The translations under genes were made by a program, and so were the position numbers. Below the pieces are notes generated by a model. It had not been told where the DNA came from. It did no database searches and was given only the letters and a program-made list of their open reading frames with translations. Source: Candidatus Poribacteria bacterium (GTDB lineage Bacteria > Poribacteria > WGA-4E > WGA-3G). From it: DNA of 64,000 nt. Positions 1 through 9,072 of the stretch are shown here, piece by piece. Positions within the stretch are counted from its first letter, which is position 1. Each line of letters starts with the position of its first letter. The stretch spans positions 62,001 through 126,000 of the forward strand of contig PYJD01000010.1 of assembly GCA_003635315.1 (NCBI GenBank), read 5' to 3'.

Positions 1-718
1 AGATTTTTCCAATGTCATTCACTACCCATTCATCGAATATAGTCGACAGGAATTTCCCATATTGCTTACCTGTAACTGAACGCGGAGATACATTCTTTCC
101 ATCAAAATGTTCAACCGCTGGAATGAACTGCATAAACTCTACACCAAGTTCTTTAAAATAGGAGTATACCTCTTTTGGATATTCAGCATTGTGTTGATTC
201 ACCACACATAGCACATTATAGTCAACCCTATGTTCCTGCAATAACCGCAATCCACGAATAACCTGCTCAGATGTCGGTCGGCCGCGCTTGTCATACCGAT
301 ATTTATCATGGATTTCAGGTGGACCGTCGATACTAATTCCAACTAAAAACCTGTTACGTTTGAGAAATTGTCCCCATTCATCATCCAGAAGTGTTGCGTT
401 GGTCTGGAAAGTATTTTGTATCCTCATGCCGCTGCGTTTATATTTCTGTTGATATCGAACAGCTTGTCGGAAAAAGTCAACACCCATTAGGGTCGGTTCC
501 CCACCTTGCCATGCAAAAGTGACTTCGTTTATCTGCTGTGCCTCTATGTACTGCTTGACATAGTTCTCCAGAGTCTCGTCATTCATCCGAAAAGATTTTG
601 TCTCTGGATACAGGTCTTCTTTTTCGAGATAAAAGCAATATTCGCAATCCAAATTACATATCGGTCCTATCGGCTTCGTCATGACATGAAAAGCGCGTGG
701 TGCTTTAGTTTGAACCAT
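1..718 (-). CDS. Radical SAM/SPASM protein, anaerobic sulfatase maturase-like (partial)
   Basis: The reading frame starts with ATG at 718 and runs off the left edge, so only about the first 239 residues are visible. It has a classic radical SAM cluster motif CNLDCEYC (Cys at about residues 21, 25 and 28), then AWQGGEPTLMG and the segment GISIDGPPEIHDKYR, all typical of AtsB/AslB-type enzymes that oxidise a Ser or Cys of sulfatases to formylglycine. A strong ribosome binding site, AGGAGG, lies 6 bases before the start. The C-terminal SPASM clusters would lie outside the window. A different peptide-modifying SPASM enzyme is possible, but the N-terminal half reads as a sulfatase maturase. Confidence 0.88.
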   Translation of the reverse strand, partial: MVQTKAPRAFHVMTKPIGPICNLDCEYCFYLEKEDLYPETKSFRMNDETLENYVKQYIEAQQINEVTFAWQGGEPTLMGVDFFRQAVRYQQKYKRSGMRIQNTFQTNATLLDDEWGQFLKRNRFLVGISIDGPPEIHDKYRYDKRGRPTSEQVIRGLRLLQEHRVDYNVLCVVNQHNAEYPKEVYSYFKELGVEFMQFIPAVEHFDGKNVSPRSVTGKQYGKFLSTIFDEWVVNDIGKI

Positions 719-1036
719 ACTATTACCTCCTATTTCACTTCTGTTAATATAGCATAATACCCCTGAGACAACAAGTAAAAAGTGAGATATACTAAGTTAA
801 AATTAAATACATGCTTACCTAATAATAGTGTCTGAATCGAATAGACTGTCCATTCAATACATTCCAATTAATCTTGCGAAATATAGTAATTTGGAGTATT
901 ATCTTCTATCACAGGATATGGGTTATTGATAAAATTGAACCTTCAATGGAAATTACGATACCCATTCATCCTCAATATTAGTACAACTTAGAATAAATGT
1001 TTAGTTAGATACGTTCAAATTGTTTGGAGGACACTA
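719..1036. other. Divergent intergenic region
   Basis: This AT-rich gap separates the leftward radical SAM gene from the rightward LamG gene, so promoters for both should lie here. I see no convincing -35/-10 pair, palindrome or repeat. Confidence 0.5.
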
Positions 1037-1810
1037 ATGAGATTTGTAAGTGTGTTCATCATGTTATTTTTCTGTCTCGGTGTAATAACAGCATTAGCAT
1101 TAGAACCAGATGATGAGGCTATTGTTGGTGTATGGTTATTCGAAGATAATGCTGATGATTCGTCTGGGAACAAAAATGATGGTAAGATAAATGGTGATTT
1201 TAAATTCGAAGACGGTAAATTTGGAAAAGCAGTTGTTGCAGCTGGTGGTGGTAGTATTGATGTACAAGATTCAAACAGTATACAATCCATCAGTGATGAA
1301 TTGACTGTGGCAGCATGGTTTCGTGTAGATGCTGATTCTGACACAGGTGTTAGAAAAAATGGGGCTTTCCTTCTTGAAGATCAGTCTGCTGGTGAACCGA
1401 TACCGGATGGGTTCTCGTTCAGAATATGGACGGATCAAGGCATTACACCAGGTTTTTACGGAAAGACTGAGTTAGAACAGAAGAAGTGGCACCATGTTGC
1501 TGGAACCTATGATGGCACAAAAGTCGAAATGTACGTTGACGGTGAACCTGATAGTGAAAATGGTGCACTCGCTGACAATAAAGGAGATTGGGAGCCGGAA
1601 TGGGGTGGTAAGGTGCAAGCAGGACAGGTCTTACAGCTTAAGTTTGGTCCCGAATCTTTCACTGGTGGGATTGACGAAATCGTAATACTTAGTCGTGCCC
1701 TTGAAGCTGAAGAAATTCAACAACTATTGAATGGTTGGGATGAAGCTTTTGATGTAGAACCCCAAGGAAAACTTGCAACGACGTGGTCTCGTGTAAAAGC
1801 CAGAAGATAA
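1037..1810 (+). CDS. Secreted LamG (concanavalin A-like) domain protein
   Basis: A 257-residue exported protein. Residues 1 to about 21 form a signal peptide (MRFVSVFIMLFFCLGVITAL), followed by one LamG/laminin-type jelly roll domain that fills the rest: GVWLFEDNADDSSGNKNDG near the start, LTVAAWFRVD, KWHHVAGTYDGTKVEMYVDG and FTGGIDEIVILSRAL. The ribosome binding site TTTGGAGG stands just before the ATG. The C-terminal tail (KLATTWSRVK) is shared with the LamG paralogue at 49626, which marks a lineage-specific family. Such domains usually bind carbohydrate or protein at the cell surface; no catalytic domain is attached. A palindromic hairpin follows the stop codon. Confidence 0.85.
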   Translation: MRFVSVFIMLFFCLGVITALALEPDDEAIVGVWLFEDNADDSSGNKNDGKINGDFKFEDGKFGKAVVAAGGGSIDVQDSNSIQSISDELTVAAWFRVDADSDTGVRKNGAFLLEDQSAGEPIPDGFSFRIWTDQGITPGFYGKTELEQKKWHHVAGTYDGTKVEMYVDGEPDSENGALADNKGDWEPEWGGKVQAGQVLQLKFGPESFTGGIDEIVILSRALEAEEIQQLLNGWDEAFDVEPQGKLATTWSRVKARR

Positions 1811-1817
1811 ACAAATA

Positions 1818-1852
1818 GATGTGTGGGATACATTCAGATCATCCCACACATC
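1818..1852 (+). terminator. Hairpin after LamG gene, possible terminator
   Basis: A perfect 12-bp stem (GATGTGTGGGAT pairing with ATCCCACACATC) with an 11-base loop lies 7 bases after the LamG stop. It lacks a strong T tract, so it may act as a weak or bidirectional terminator or only as a 3' mRNA stabiliser. Confidence 0.5.
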
Positions 1853-1903
1853 ACATCATAGTTTTAGTGGTATTTCGCTATAAAGTAGATTACATCTCCA
1901 TTC

Positions 1904-3391
1904 CTAATCAATCCCTAAGATTCTCTTCATCTTACCCGGTTGTGCCCAATTACACTTTCCATCACCATTAAGTTGATGTAGTAATTCAGGGATTTCTGGA
2001 TTTTCAAGACCCGTTTTTATCCTTTGTGCGTCGTCTTTGGACCAGCACGGTATAAAAGCATGCATTGCTTGATTCCCCTGCCACATTTGTCCATTTACAC
2101 TTTCTAAAATAATCGGTGTAAAGTGGGTCTTACCATAGGCTTGCCAAATCACTTTGTATGGAGCGAAAGAATATGAACCAACACCCAACATTACCCACCA
2201 ATTACCTTTATTCATAAACGCACGTAAGAGAGTTCCTTTTCGTCCTTTTAATTTATCTTCACTATGATATAAGTACTTCTTTAGTGTGTCATGTTTTTCG
2301 ATTTGACACCAAGACAAAGGTTTTCCTGTATCTTGATTATAGGGTAAGAGAATCCATTTGGTAGGAACTGGATTTCCTTCTTCCCACACATCCTTAGTAG
2401 CAAGTGGAAACAGAAATTCATCTGGAATGAATTGAGGTTTCTCATCAAAAATGAATACACTATTTGCTCCACATGTATTCACACCTTGTCGAGGTTTTTG
2501 TTCAGATGATAATTTAATATCAAAAACCTCTCCAGGAAGTATTTCATCACCGTTCTCTATAATTCGCCACGGATCGGCAGGATCTCTCAATGGTATAGCT
2601 TTATGTTCAACCCAATCGTCCTTCACCTCCCTAAAATAGCTTACTGGAAATTTCTGTTTTTTATCACTTATGAATCTTGCACAACAGTATCCAGTATTAA
2701 CCCCTTCAAATACCCTTGTTGTAGAAAATTCGTAAACGGTATCAACATTAAAAGCCCTCTGGGAGTTTGCGGGCTTATCTGAACTCTTTGAGGAATAATC
2801 TCTAAATCCTCTATGAGCACCCTCACCAAAGAATAATGATGTGGGAATATAAAAATAGGCTGATCCGTTTTCCTTTAACAGTCTTCCCAAAGCCACCTTT
2901 AACACCAATGCTGCAATATCTATCCGAGAAAATCCAAGCAACATCCGTTGGGTATTTTCAACAAGTCCTTCCTGTATAAAATAAGGCTTTAAATGTTCTT
3001 TATAGGAATCTGGCAGGTCCCCAAAATTTGCCCACGGAGGATTCCCTATAAGAATATCGTATTGCTTATGATGACTTTGAGTTATGACATCCTGGGAGTA
3101 AATCTGGGATGAAGGAAAGTCGATTGAGAATTCAGAATGGACTTTTCTCTTGAACTGGTTAAGGAGGGATGGAACCATCTCAATAAGTGTTAAACGGGAC
3201 AATCGGTCTGAGGTTATCGGAACGCCTCTTTCCTTGGCAATTTGTAACATTGCTAATGCGAATACACCTTGTCCTGCAGTCGGATCGCAAATATGTGCCC
3301 CTTCAAGCCATGCATCATAAACCTTCCATTTATTAATAAGCCATTTAGCCCATTTTAATGGTGTAAAAACCTGTCCAATATGTTTATTCAT
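1904..3391 (-). CDS. N6-adenine DNA methyltransferase (Eco57I-like, solitary)
   Basis: A 495-residue class I SAM-dependent methyltransferase. The SAM-binding motif I is DPTAGQGVFAL (about residues 36-46), and the catalytic motif IV NPPW is at 117-120, which assigns it to the N6-adenine group. The long C-terminal half would hold target recognition, as in Eco57I/type IIG-like proteins, but there is no N-terminal nuclease motif. No restriction endonuclease gene is adjacent: the neighbours are a LamG gene and a histone-deacetylase-like gene. It may be an orphan regulatory or defence methylase. The start ATG is the first in frame and has no clear Shine-Dalgarno sequence. Confidence 0.85.
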   Translation of the reverse strand: MNKHIGQVFTPLKWAKWLINKWKVYDAWLEGAHICDPTAGQGVFALAMLQIAKERGVPITSDRLSRLTLIEMVPSLLNQFKRKVHSEFSIDFPSSQIYSQDVITQSHHKQYDILIGNPPWANFGDLPDSYKEHLKPYFIQEGLVENTQRMLLGFSRIDIAALVLKVALGRLLKENGSAYFYIPTSLFFGEGAHRGFRDYSSKSSDKPANSQRAFNVDTVYEFSTTRVFEGVNTGYCCARFISDKKQKFPVSYFREVKDDWVEHKAIPLRDPADPWRIIENGDEILPGEVFDIKLSSEQKPRQGVNTCGANSVFIFDEKPQFIPDEFLFPLATKDVWEEGNPVPTKWILLPYNQDTGKPLSWCQIEKHDTLKKYLYHSEDKLKGRKGTLLRAFMNKGNWWVMLGVGSYSFAPYKVIWQAYGKTHFTPIILESVNGQMWQGNQAMHAFIPCWSKDDAQRIKTGLENPEIPELLHQLNGDGKCNWAQPGKMKRILGID

Positions 3392-3776
3392 TCATTATAA
3401 TCATATTCAAGTGTAAGTAGTTGATGTGCCATTGATATTTCTACCTTGATGTGGGAAAGTAAGTATTTTAGTCTTGGAAAATTAGTTTCGTTTTGATATC
3501 TTCAAACTTATAATCATGAATCGGTGGAATCATACTGAGACTGTACCTTATATTAGCTATGATCTTTAAGACTTATAGAGTATATCAGAAACACAATTGA
3601 AATACAAACAACATACAAAATTGAATACCTCGTCAGTCCAAGACTTGACTTTTCATAATGACAATGATATTTTATTGAGTATTCACTGTTGCTATGTGTG
3701 CAACTATCATGATTATACACATACCCCTTGTTAATCACATCAGAGTTTGAACAATTTGAAAATCTGAAATTCAATT
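3392..3776. other. Divergent intergenic region, nothing recognised
   Basis: This 385-bp AT-rich gap between the leftward methyltransferase and the rightward hydrolase gene carries the promoters for both. A 73-codon open frame on the minus strand lacks a ribosome binding site and has random-looking composition, so I do not call it a gene. Confidence 0.5.
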
Positions 3777-4718
3777 ATGACACAAAATACCGCATTTACC
3801 TATCACCCAGACTACCTCAAACATGACACTGGTGCTGGACACCCTGAACGTCCGGATAGACTACGAGCAGGTTTGGCAGCACTCCAAGAAAGTGATGTAT
3901 GGGACACACTTCTTCAAATCGATCCAACACCAGCCAGTGTAGACCAGATTGCTTATGCACATAATCCAGGATATAGCGACTATATCAAACAATATTGTGA
4001 AGCGGAGATTCCACTCACCTATGACACAATTGTCGTCCATGATTCCTTTGATATAGCATTACTGTCTACTGGTGGGGTTTTATCTATAGCAGAAGCAGTT
4101 GTTACCAATAAAGTGAAAAACGGATTTGCATTGGTGCGACCACCCGGGCATCATGCGACACCAGGACAAAGTATGGGGTTTTGCCTGTTCAACAATATCG
4201 CTATTACTGCCCGATATCTTCAACGAGAACATGGTGTTGGTAAAGTGGCAATTGTAGATTGGGATGTACATCATGGAAACGGTACACAGGATATTTTTTA
4301 TGAAGACGAAACGGTTTTCTTCTTCTCTATACACCAATCCCCACTTTATCCAGGAACAGGATCAAAAAATGATAAAGGAGGAGGTAATGCTTACGGCACA
4401 ACACTGAACGTTCCTGTACCACCAGGCAGTGATGATGACGATTACATAACCATATTTCAGGATATACTGATACCTATCTTACTTGATTTTGCACCTGAAA
4501 TTATCCTTATTTCAGCGGGATTTGATGCTCATTACCTTGATCCGTTGGGTAATGTAAACATTACAGCTGAGGGATTTGCAGCATTTACAGATATGATTAT
4601 GGAGATTGCCGAAGAAACTGCATCTGGTAGAATCGTATCAGCATTAGAGGGTGGCTATAGTTTAGAAGGTCTATCAGAATCAATTGTCGCACACGTACAC
4701 CAATTAACAAATAACTGA
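3777..4718 (+). CDS. Histone deacetylase/acetoin utilization (AcuC) family hydrolase
   Basis: A 313-residue member of the arginase/deacetylase fold. All family signatures are present in order: HPERPDRLRAGL near the N-terminus, RPPGHHATPGQSMGFC with the catalytic His pair, the zinc-binding motif DWDVHHGNGTQ, SIHQSPLYPGTG, ISAGFDAH with the third zinc ligand, and EGGYSLEGL. Such enzymes remove acyl groups from lysines or polyamines in the cytoplasm; the substrate cannot be told from sequence. Length is usual for bacterial members. No good Shine-Dalgarno precedes the ATG. The gene stands alone between genes on the opposite strand. Confidence 0.93.
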   Translation: MTQNTAFTYHPDYLKHDTGAGHPERPDRLRAGLAALQESDVWDTLLQIDPTPASVDQIAYAHNPGYSDYIKQYCEAEIPLTYDTIVVHDSFDIALLSTGGVLSIAEAVVTNKVKNGFALVRPPGHHATPGQSMGFCLFNNIAITARYLQREHGVGKVAIVDWDVHHGNGTQDIFYEDETVFFFSIHQSPLYPGTGSKNDKGGGNAYGTTLNVPVPPGSDDDDYITIFQDILIPILLDFAPEIILISAGFDAHYLDPLGNVNITAEGFAAFTDMIMEIAEETASGRIVSALEGGYSLEGLSESIVAHVHQLTNN

Positions 4719-4748
4719 AAACTAACAACTAAAACTATTAACCATCAA

Positions 4749-5888
4749 CTATTCGACATCCTGAACACATCGAAATCCAAGTGCACCAATTCCAGCAAAG
4801 TCGGGGGTATTTCCAAACCGGTTAGCACATCGACCCCATTCAGCATTTCCATTCCATCCACTTCCTCTAATTCCACGGTTTGATTGGATATTTTCAAAGT
4901 TATTAACAATATCCTCAATACTATCCCCACCTGCAACCGGATTTTTACGGGGAGAATTTGCATAGAAGTTAGCTTCAAAGGCATCAAGACACCATTCCCA
5001 GACATTTCCAGATGTGTCGTATACACCATAATCATTCGGAGGATATTTACCTACAGGGGTGGTATGACCAATGTTCCTACCGTAGTTAGCTCTGGTGCCA
5101 TTTATCTGGTTACCCCATGGATATTTCCTCCCTTTTAATCCTCCTCGAGAAGCCTTCTCCCATTCAGATTCTGTTGGCAAACGTTTGTCTACCCATACTG
5201 CATACGCCATAGCAGCATACCAACTAACATACCTTACAGGATGTTCACCTTCTTCCTCAGGGTAGTTATTACCATTCCAATCAAATAGATAATTTGCATT
5301 CGCAAATTTCTCATCGATTTTGTTTTTTTGCCATTCAGGATTCGCAAGAATAAACTCTTTAAATTGCGCGTTCGTAATCTCATTTTCATCTATGTAGAAT
5401 GCATCAAGGAAAACAGTGTGTACGGGTTGTTCGTCTGGGTCAGCATCCACATCATCACTTCCCATCTCGAAATCTCCTTCAGGTATGAGCACCATCCCAT
5501 CAGGAGGAATGGGTTCAGGTTCTGGATCAGGAAGTGGTTCAGGTTCAATTGCATCGGTATCAGTTGAAACGACAGTGTATTTTAAACTACGTTCACCATC
5601 TGTCCATGTGAGTTTTAGTTCTAACTTACCTATAGGAAACGGTCCTGAGATAACAGTATTAATGCCAGAAGTTTCAACAACCCCGATATTTACTTGAACT
5701 GTTTGGGGATCTTTATCAAATGTGATGGTAATTGAGGAATCGGGAAAAATCTCACTCCCAGGACTCGGTACTGCCCGGAGCAACTTCGTCATCTCATCTA
5801 AATCGTCCTCCGTACGTTCCCCACAACCAACAACCAATATGAGAAATCCTAAAATCACAATAGTGGACACTCTAAAACAGACTTTCAT
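4749..5888 (-). CDS. FGE-sulfatase (SUMF1) fold lipoprotein
   Basis: A 379-residue lipoprotein. I use the ATG at 5888 rather than the upstream one because AGGAGAG sits 6 bases before it and a lipoprotein signal follows at once (lipobox LVVGCG). A short beta-rich, Ig-like region and a proline/glutamate linker lead to a formylglycine-generating-enzyme fold: MVLIPEGDFEMGSDD, RLPTESEWEKASRGG, KYPWGN, SGNVWEWCLDAF and the C-terminal LGFRCV. In true FGE the C-terminal region carries two catalytic cysteines; here the first position reads RGSGWNGN without Cys and only one Cys (GRCANR) follows. It is therefore probably a non-catalytic, ligand-binding or scaffold member of the fold. Confidence 0.85.
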   Translation of the reverse strand: MKVCFRVSTIVILGFLILVVGCGERTEDDLDEMTKLLRAVPSPGSEIFPDSSITITFDKDPQTVQVNIGVVETSGINTVISGPFPIGKLELKLTWTDGERSLKYTVVSTDTDAIEPEPLPDPEPEPIPPDGMVLIPEGDFEMGSDDVDADPDEQPVHTVFLDAFYIDENEITNAQFKEFILANPEWQKNKIDEKFANANYLFDWNGNNYPEEEGEHPVRYVSWYAAMAYAVWVDKRLPTESEWEKASRGGLKGRKYPWGNQINGTRANYGRNIGHTTPVGKYPPNDYGVYDTSGNVWEWCLDAFEANFYANSPRKNPVAGGDSIEDIVNNFENIQSNRGIRGSGWNGNAEWGRCANRFGNTPDFAGIGALGFRCVQDVE

Positions 5889-5912
5889 ATTCTCTCCTAT
5901 AAAAACCATATC

Positions 5913-6644
5913 TTATGTTTTTACCCCAACATGAATCGCAACAATACCAAAGGTCTTGCGATAAAATTGTACATCCTTTAAACCGTTCTGTTCCATAACT
6001 AATTGTAATGCGTCACAATCTGGAAATTGAAGTACAGATCTTGGTAGATATCCGTATGCATCGTCTTCGTTACGTGAGATTAGATTACCAACAATTGGTA
6101 ATATCTTCGTAAAATAAAAATAATACAGACCTCGAAAAAATGCATTATTAGGTTGTGTAAACTCCAGTATGACAATCTTTCCACCTTGCACAGCAACCCG
6201 TGTCATTTCTCTGATACCTAATTCGAGATCCGATACATTCCGTATCCCAAAACCTACAGAAACGATGTCAAATGTATTATCAGGAAAGGGGAGTGTGAGT
6301 GTATCCGCCTCTATTGGAATGAATTCATTGGACTGTCTTTTTCGTTCGACCTTCTGTTTCCCAACAGCCAACATCTCATAACAAAAATCAGAACCGAAGA
6401 CATATCCTTGTGTTCCAATATTATCAGCATACGCTAAAGCGAGTTCTCCTGTACCAGTGCATACATCAAGGACTCTACTTGTTGAGGAAACTTGGCTAAC
6501 TTTTACAGTCTCGCGTCGCCAGGATTTATCTAACCGAAGACTTAATAACGAATTCAGAAAATCATAACGACGTGCAACTGCTGAAAATAGTTTCTTAATC
6601 TGGTGTGCCTGCATACTGATTGTACCGTGTAGATTATTCCCCAT
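5913..6644 (-). CDS. ubiE: Demethylmenaquinone/ubiquinone methyltransferase
   Basis: A 243-residue class I methyltransferase of the UbiE/MenG family, which makes the last methylation in menaquinone (or a C-methylation in ubiquinone) synthesis. Family signatures seen: FSAVARRYDFLNSLLSLRLDKSWRR at the N-terminus, the SAM motif VLDVCTGTGELAL, PFPDNTFDIVSVGFGIRNV, and the C-terminal GIVAIHVG. The start codon overlaps the pheT stop (TAATG), so it is probably translationally coupled to pheT. An in-frame ATG ten codons further in is a possible alternative start. Which quinone is made cannot be told from this window. Confidence 0.9.
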   Translation of the reverse strand: MGNNLHGTISMQAHQIKKLFSAVARRYDFLNSLLSLRLDKSWRRETVKVSQVSSTSRVLDVCTGTGELALAYADNIGTQGYVFGSDFCYEMLAVGKQKVERKRQSNEFIPIEADTLTLPFPDNTFDIVSVGFGIRNVSDLELGIREMTRVAVQGGKIVILEFTQPNNAFFRGLYYFYFTKILPIVGNLISRNEDDAYGYLPRSVLQFPDCDALQLVMEQNGLKDVQFYRKTFGIVAIHVGVKT

Positions 6645-9034
6645 TACATACGAAGTTCTGCACCGAGTTCCTCGTTCAACCGATTTACGATTTTATCGTG
6701 TAAATCGTTAACGGCTATATCGGTCAAGGTCTCCGTATCAGAATTGTATGTGATTGTATAAGCAAGACTTTTCTTATCATCTGGAACTTGATCACCTTCA
6801 TACACATCAAACAATCGGACTGATTCGACCAACTCTCCTCCAGAAGAATAGATGAGATCAATAGGTGTATCTGAAGGTAATCGTTGATCAACCAAAATCG
6901 CAAGATCGCGTTGGATGCTTGGATAGATTGGAATCGGTTCAAACTGTATGTTGAAATCAACAGCATCAGCTAATGCTTCTAAATCCAATTCAAAAAGGTA
7001 TGCTTTATATGGAAGTTCATAATTCTCTTGAACTTTTGGATGTACTTCTCCAAGAATCCCTACACGATTCTCATCTATAATTACGGCTACGTTTCGTCCC
7101 GGATGGAAGGTCGGATCCTCCGTTTTCAATAGTGTGTAATCTGAAATATTACATACTTCCATAATACCCTCAACAATACCTTTTACATCAAAAAAGTCCG
7201 GAGCCTTGTAAGGGTTCCCATATACACCACCACCAATTTCTCCAGTAATGACACCTGCCACCCGCAAGGGTTCACTATCTTGAGCAAAAACAGTTGATAT
7301 TTCAAAAAGTGCAATGCTATCTATCTGATGGTTATGATTGTGTTGAGCATTTTCCAGTAAACTTGGTATTAAGGTCGTCCGAAGAATAGACATTTCTGGA
7401 CTCAACGGATTCTGTAATTCATAAGCCTTTCGTAGAGGATTATCTTCGGATACCTGTATCTTATCAAAACAGTTTGGATGCGAAAAACTATAATTTACGG
7501 ATTCCATCATCCCCGCACCAAGTAAGAAGCGTTTGATACGGCTATACATCACGGTTGCATTATCTGGAATAGGAACAGGAATATCACCTTTAGGTAATGA
7601 TGTAGGGATATTGTCATACCCATAGACACGTGCAATCTCTTCTATCAGATCAATTTCCCGTGTTATATCTGGTCTGTATGATGGAAGTGTTACCTGAAAG
7701 ATATTATCTTCATGTTGGATCACATCAAATCCTAAATTTATTAGTATTCTGTCAATTTCAGGTGTATCAAGTTCAGTACCGAGGATGAAATTTACCCGTT
7801 CAGCCCGGAGTTTGATCTGAAGAGGTTCACTCTTGCCAGGATACACATCAACAATACCCTTACATGTAGAACCACCTGCAATTTCAACGATTAATTGGGT
7901 TGCACGATCAAGTGCAGTGATAACTCCCTCAGGATCTGCTTCCCGCTCAAATCTATAGGACGCTTCTGTATGTATTCCCAATTTCTTTGAAGTCGATCGG
8001 ATGCTTGAAGCGGAAAAATTCGCACTTTCTAACAGGACATCACTTGTTGACTCAGTTATTTCTGAATCATATCCACCCATAACCCCAGCGAGAGCAACGG
8101 GTTTATCAGCATCAGCAATAACTAACATATCAGGTGTAAGTTCCCGTTCTTCTTCATCAAGTGTAGTTAATTTTTCTCCATCAGAAGCGCGTCGTACGAC
8201 AATTCGGTTTTCAGCAAGTTTATTGTAATCAAAAGCATGAAGAGGTTGTCCATATTCCATCATAACAAAATTAGTTGCATCTACAATATTGTTTATTACT
8301 CCAATCCCTATTGATTCAAGTCTCTTTTTCAACCATTCTGGGGATTCACCTATTTTTACACCTTGAATTAAACGAGCTGCATACCGGGAACACAGATCAG
8401 GAGCATCTATTGTCACAGATGTTTTCATGTTAATATCTATATCATTCTCCTCAAGAAGTATATCCGGCAATCTTAAAGGATTCCCTGTCACAGCTCGAAT
8501 TTCTCGACAAACGCCTATCATACTTAAACAGTCTGGACGGTTCGGTGTTATTTCCAATTCAAAGATGACATCATCTAAACCTAATGCTTCAGTAAAAGAC
8601 TTTCCAAGAGGAAGATCATTCGATAACGCCATTAATCCTGATGCTTCGTCAGAAATACCCAATTCTTTTTCTGAACATAACATCCCATGGGATTCTTCAC
8701 CCCGTAACTTCGCAGATTTAATGGTAATACCAGTCGGTAATTTAGTGTCAATTGTCGCTACGGGAGCAAACATCCCCTCAGATACATTCGGTGCACCACA
8801 TACTATCTGCAATTCATCGGTATCATCAATATCAACCATACAAAGAACAAGTTTATCTGCGTTGGGATGAGGACGAATTGAATTCACCTTCCCCACAACA
8901 ACACCATCTAAACCGGTACCTAATTCTGCTATGGACTCAACTTCAATACCCAACATAGTCAATCTATCAGCAAGTTCAGTTGTTGATAAATCAAAATCAA
9001 TGTAGGTCTTCAACCAATTTAAGCTAACCTTCAT
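6644..9034 (-). CDS. pheT: Phenylalanine-tRNA ligase beta subunit
   Basis: A 796-residue PheT of usual bacterial length. The N-terminal tRNA-binding (EMAP/OB) domain is visible around residues 40-150 (VVVGKVNSIRPHPNADKL, VCGAPNVSEGM), followed by the B3/B4 editing domain (ANRPDCL-type motif TPNRPDCLSMIGV), the B5 domain, the catalytic-core-like domain and the C-terminal ferredoxin-fold anticodon-binding domain. With PheS it forms the alpha2-beta2 enzyme that charges tRNA-Phe. It is 38 bp behind pheS and overlaps ubiE by one base, so all three are likely read from the T-box-controlled transcript. Confidence 0.97.
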   Translation of the reverse strand: MKVSLNWLKTYIDFDLSTTELADRLTMLGIEVESIAELGTGLDGVVVGKVNSIRPHPNADKLVLCMVDIDDTDELQIVCGAPNVSEGMFAPVATIDTKLPTGITIKSAKLRGEESHGMLCSEKELGISDEASGLMALSNDLPLGKSFTEALGLDDVIFELEITPNRPDCLSMIGVCREIRAVTGNPLRLPDILLEENDIDINMKTSVTIDAPDLCSRYAARLIQGVKIGESPEWLKKRLESIGIGVINNIVDATNFVMMEYGQPLHAFDYNKLAENRIVVRRASDGEKLTTLDEEERELTPDMLVIADADKPVALAGVMGGYDSEITESTSDVLLESANFSASSIRSTSKKLGIHTEASYRFEREADPEGVITALDRATQLIVEIAGGSTCKGIVDVYPGKSEPLQIKLRAERVNFILGTELDTPEIDRILINLGFDVIQHEDNIFQVTLPSYRPDITREIDLIEEIARVYGYDNIPTSLPKGDIPVPIPDNATVMYSRIKRFLLGAGMMESVNYSFSHPNCFDKIQVSEDNPLRKAYELQNPLSPEMSILRTTLIPSLLENAQHNHNHQIDSIALFEISTVFAQDSEPLRVAGVITGEIGGGVYGNPYKAPDFFDVKGIVEGIMEVCNISDYTLLKTEDPTFHPGRNVAVIIDENRVGILGEVHPKVQENYELPYKAYLFELDLEALADAVDFNIQFEPIPIYPSIQRDLAILVDQRLPSDTPIDLIYSSGGELVESVRLFDVYEGDQVPDDKKSLAYTITYNSDTETLTDIAVNDLHDKIVNRLNEELGAELRM

Positions 9035-9072
9035 ATATAAGTCCTTATGATATTACTCATGAGTTAGGAGCG

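Noticed and set aside
3553..3774. 73-codon ORF on the minus strand
   Set aside because: No ribosome binding site, random-looking composition, and it fills a divergent promoter region.
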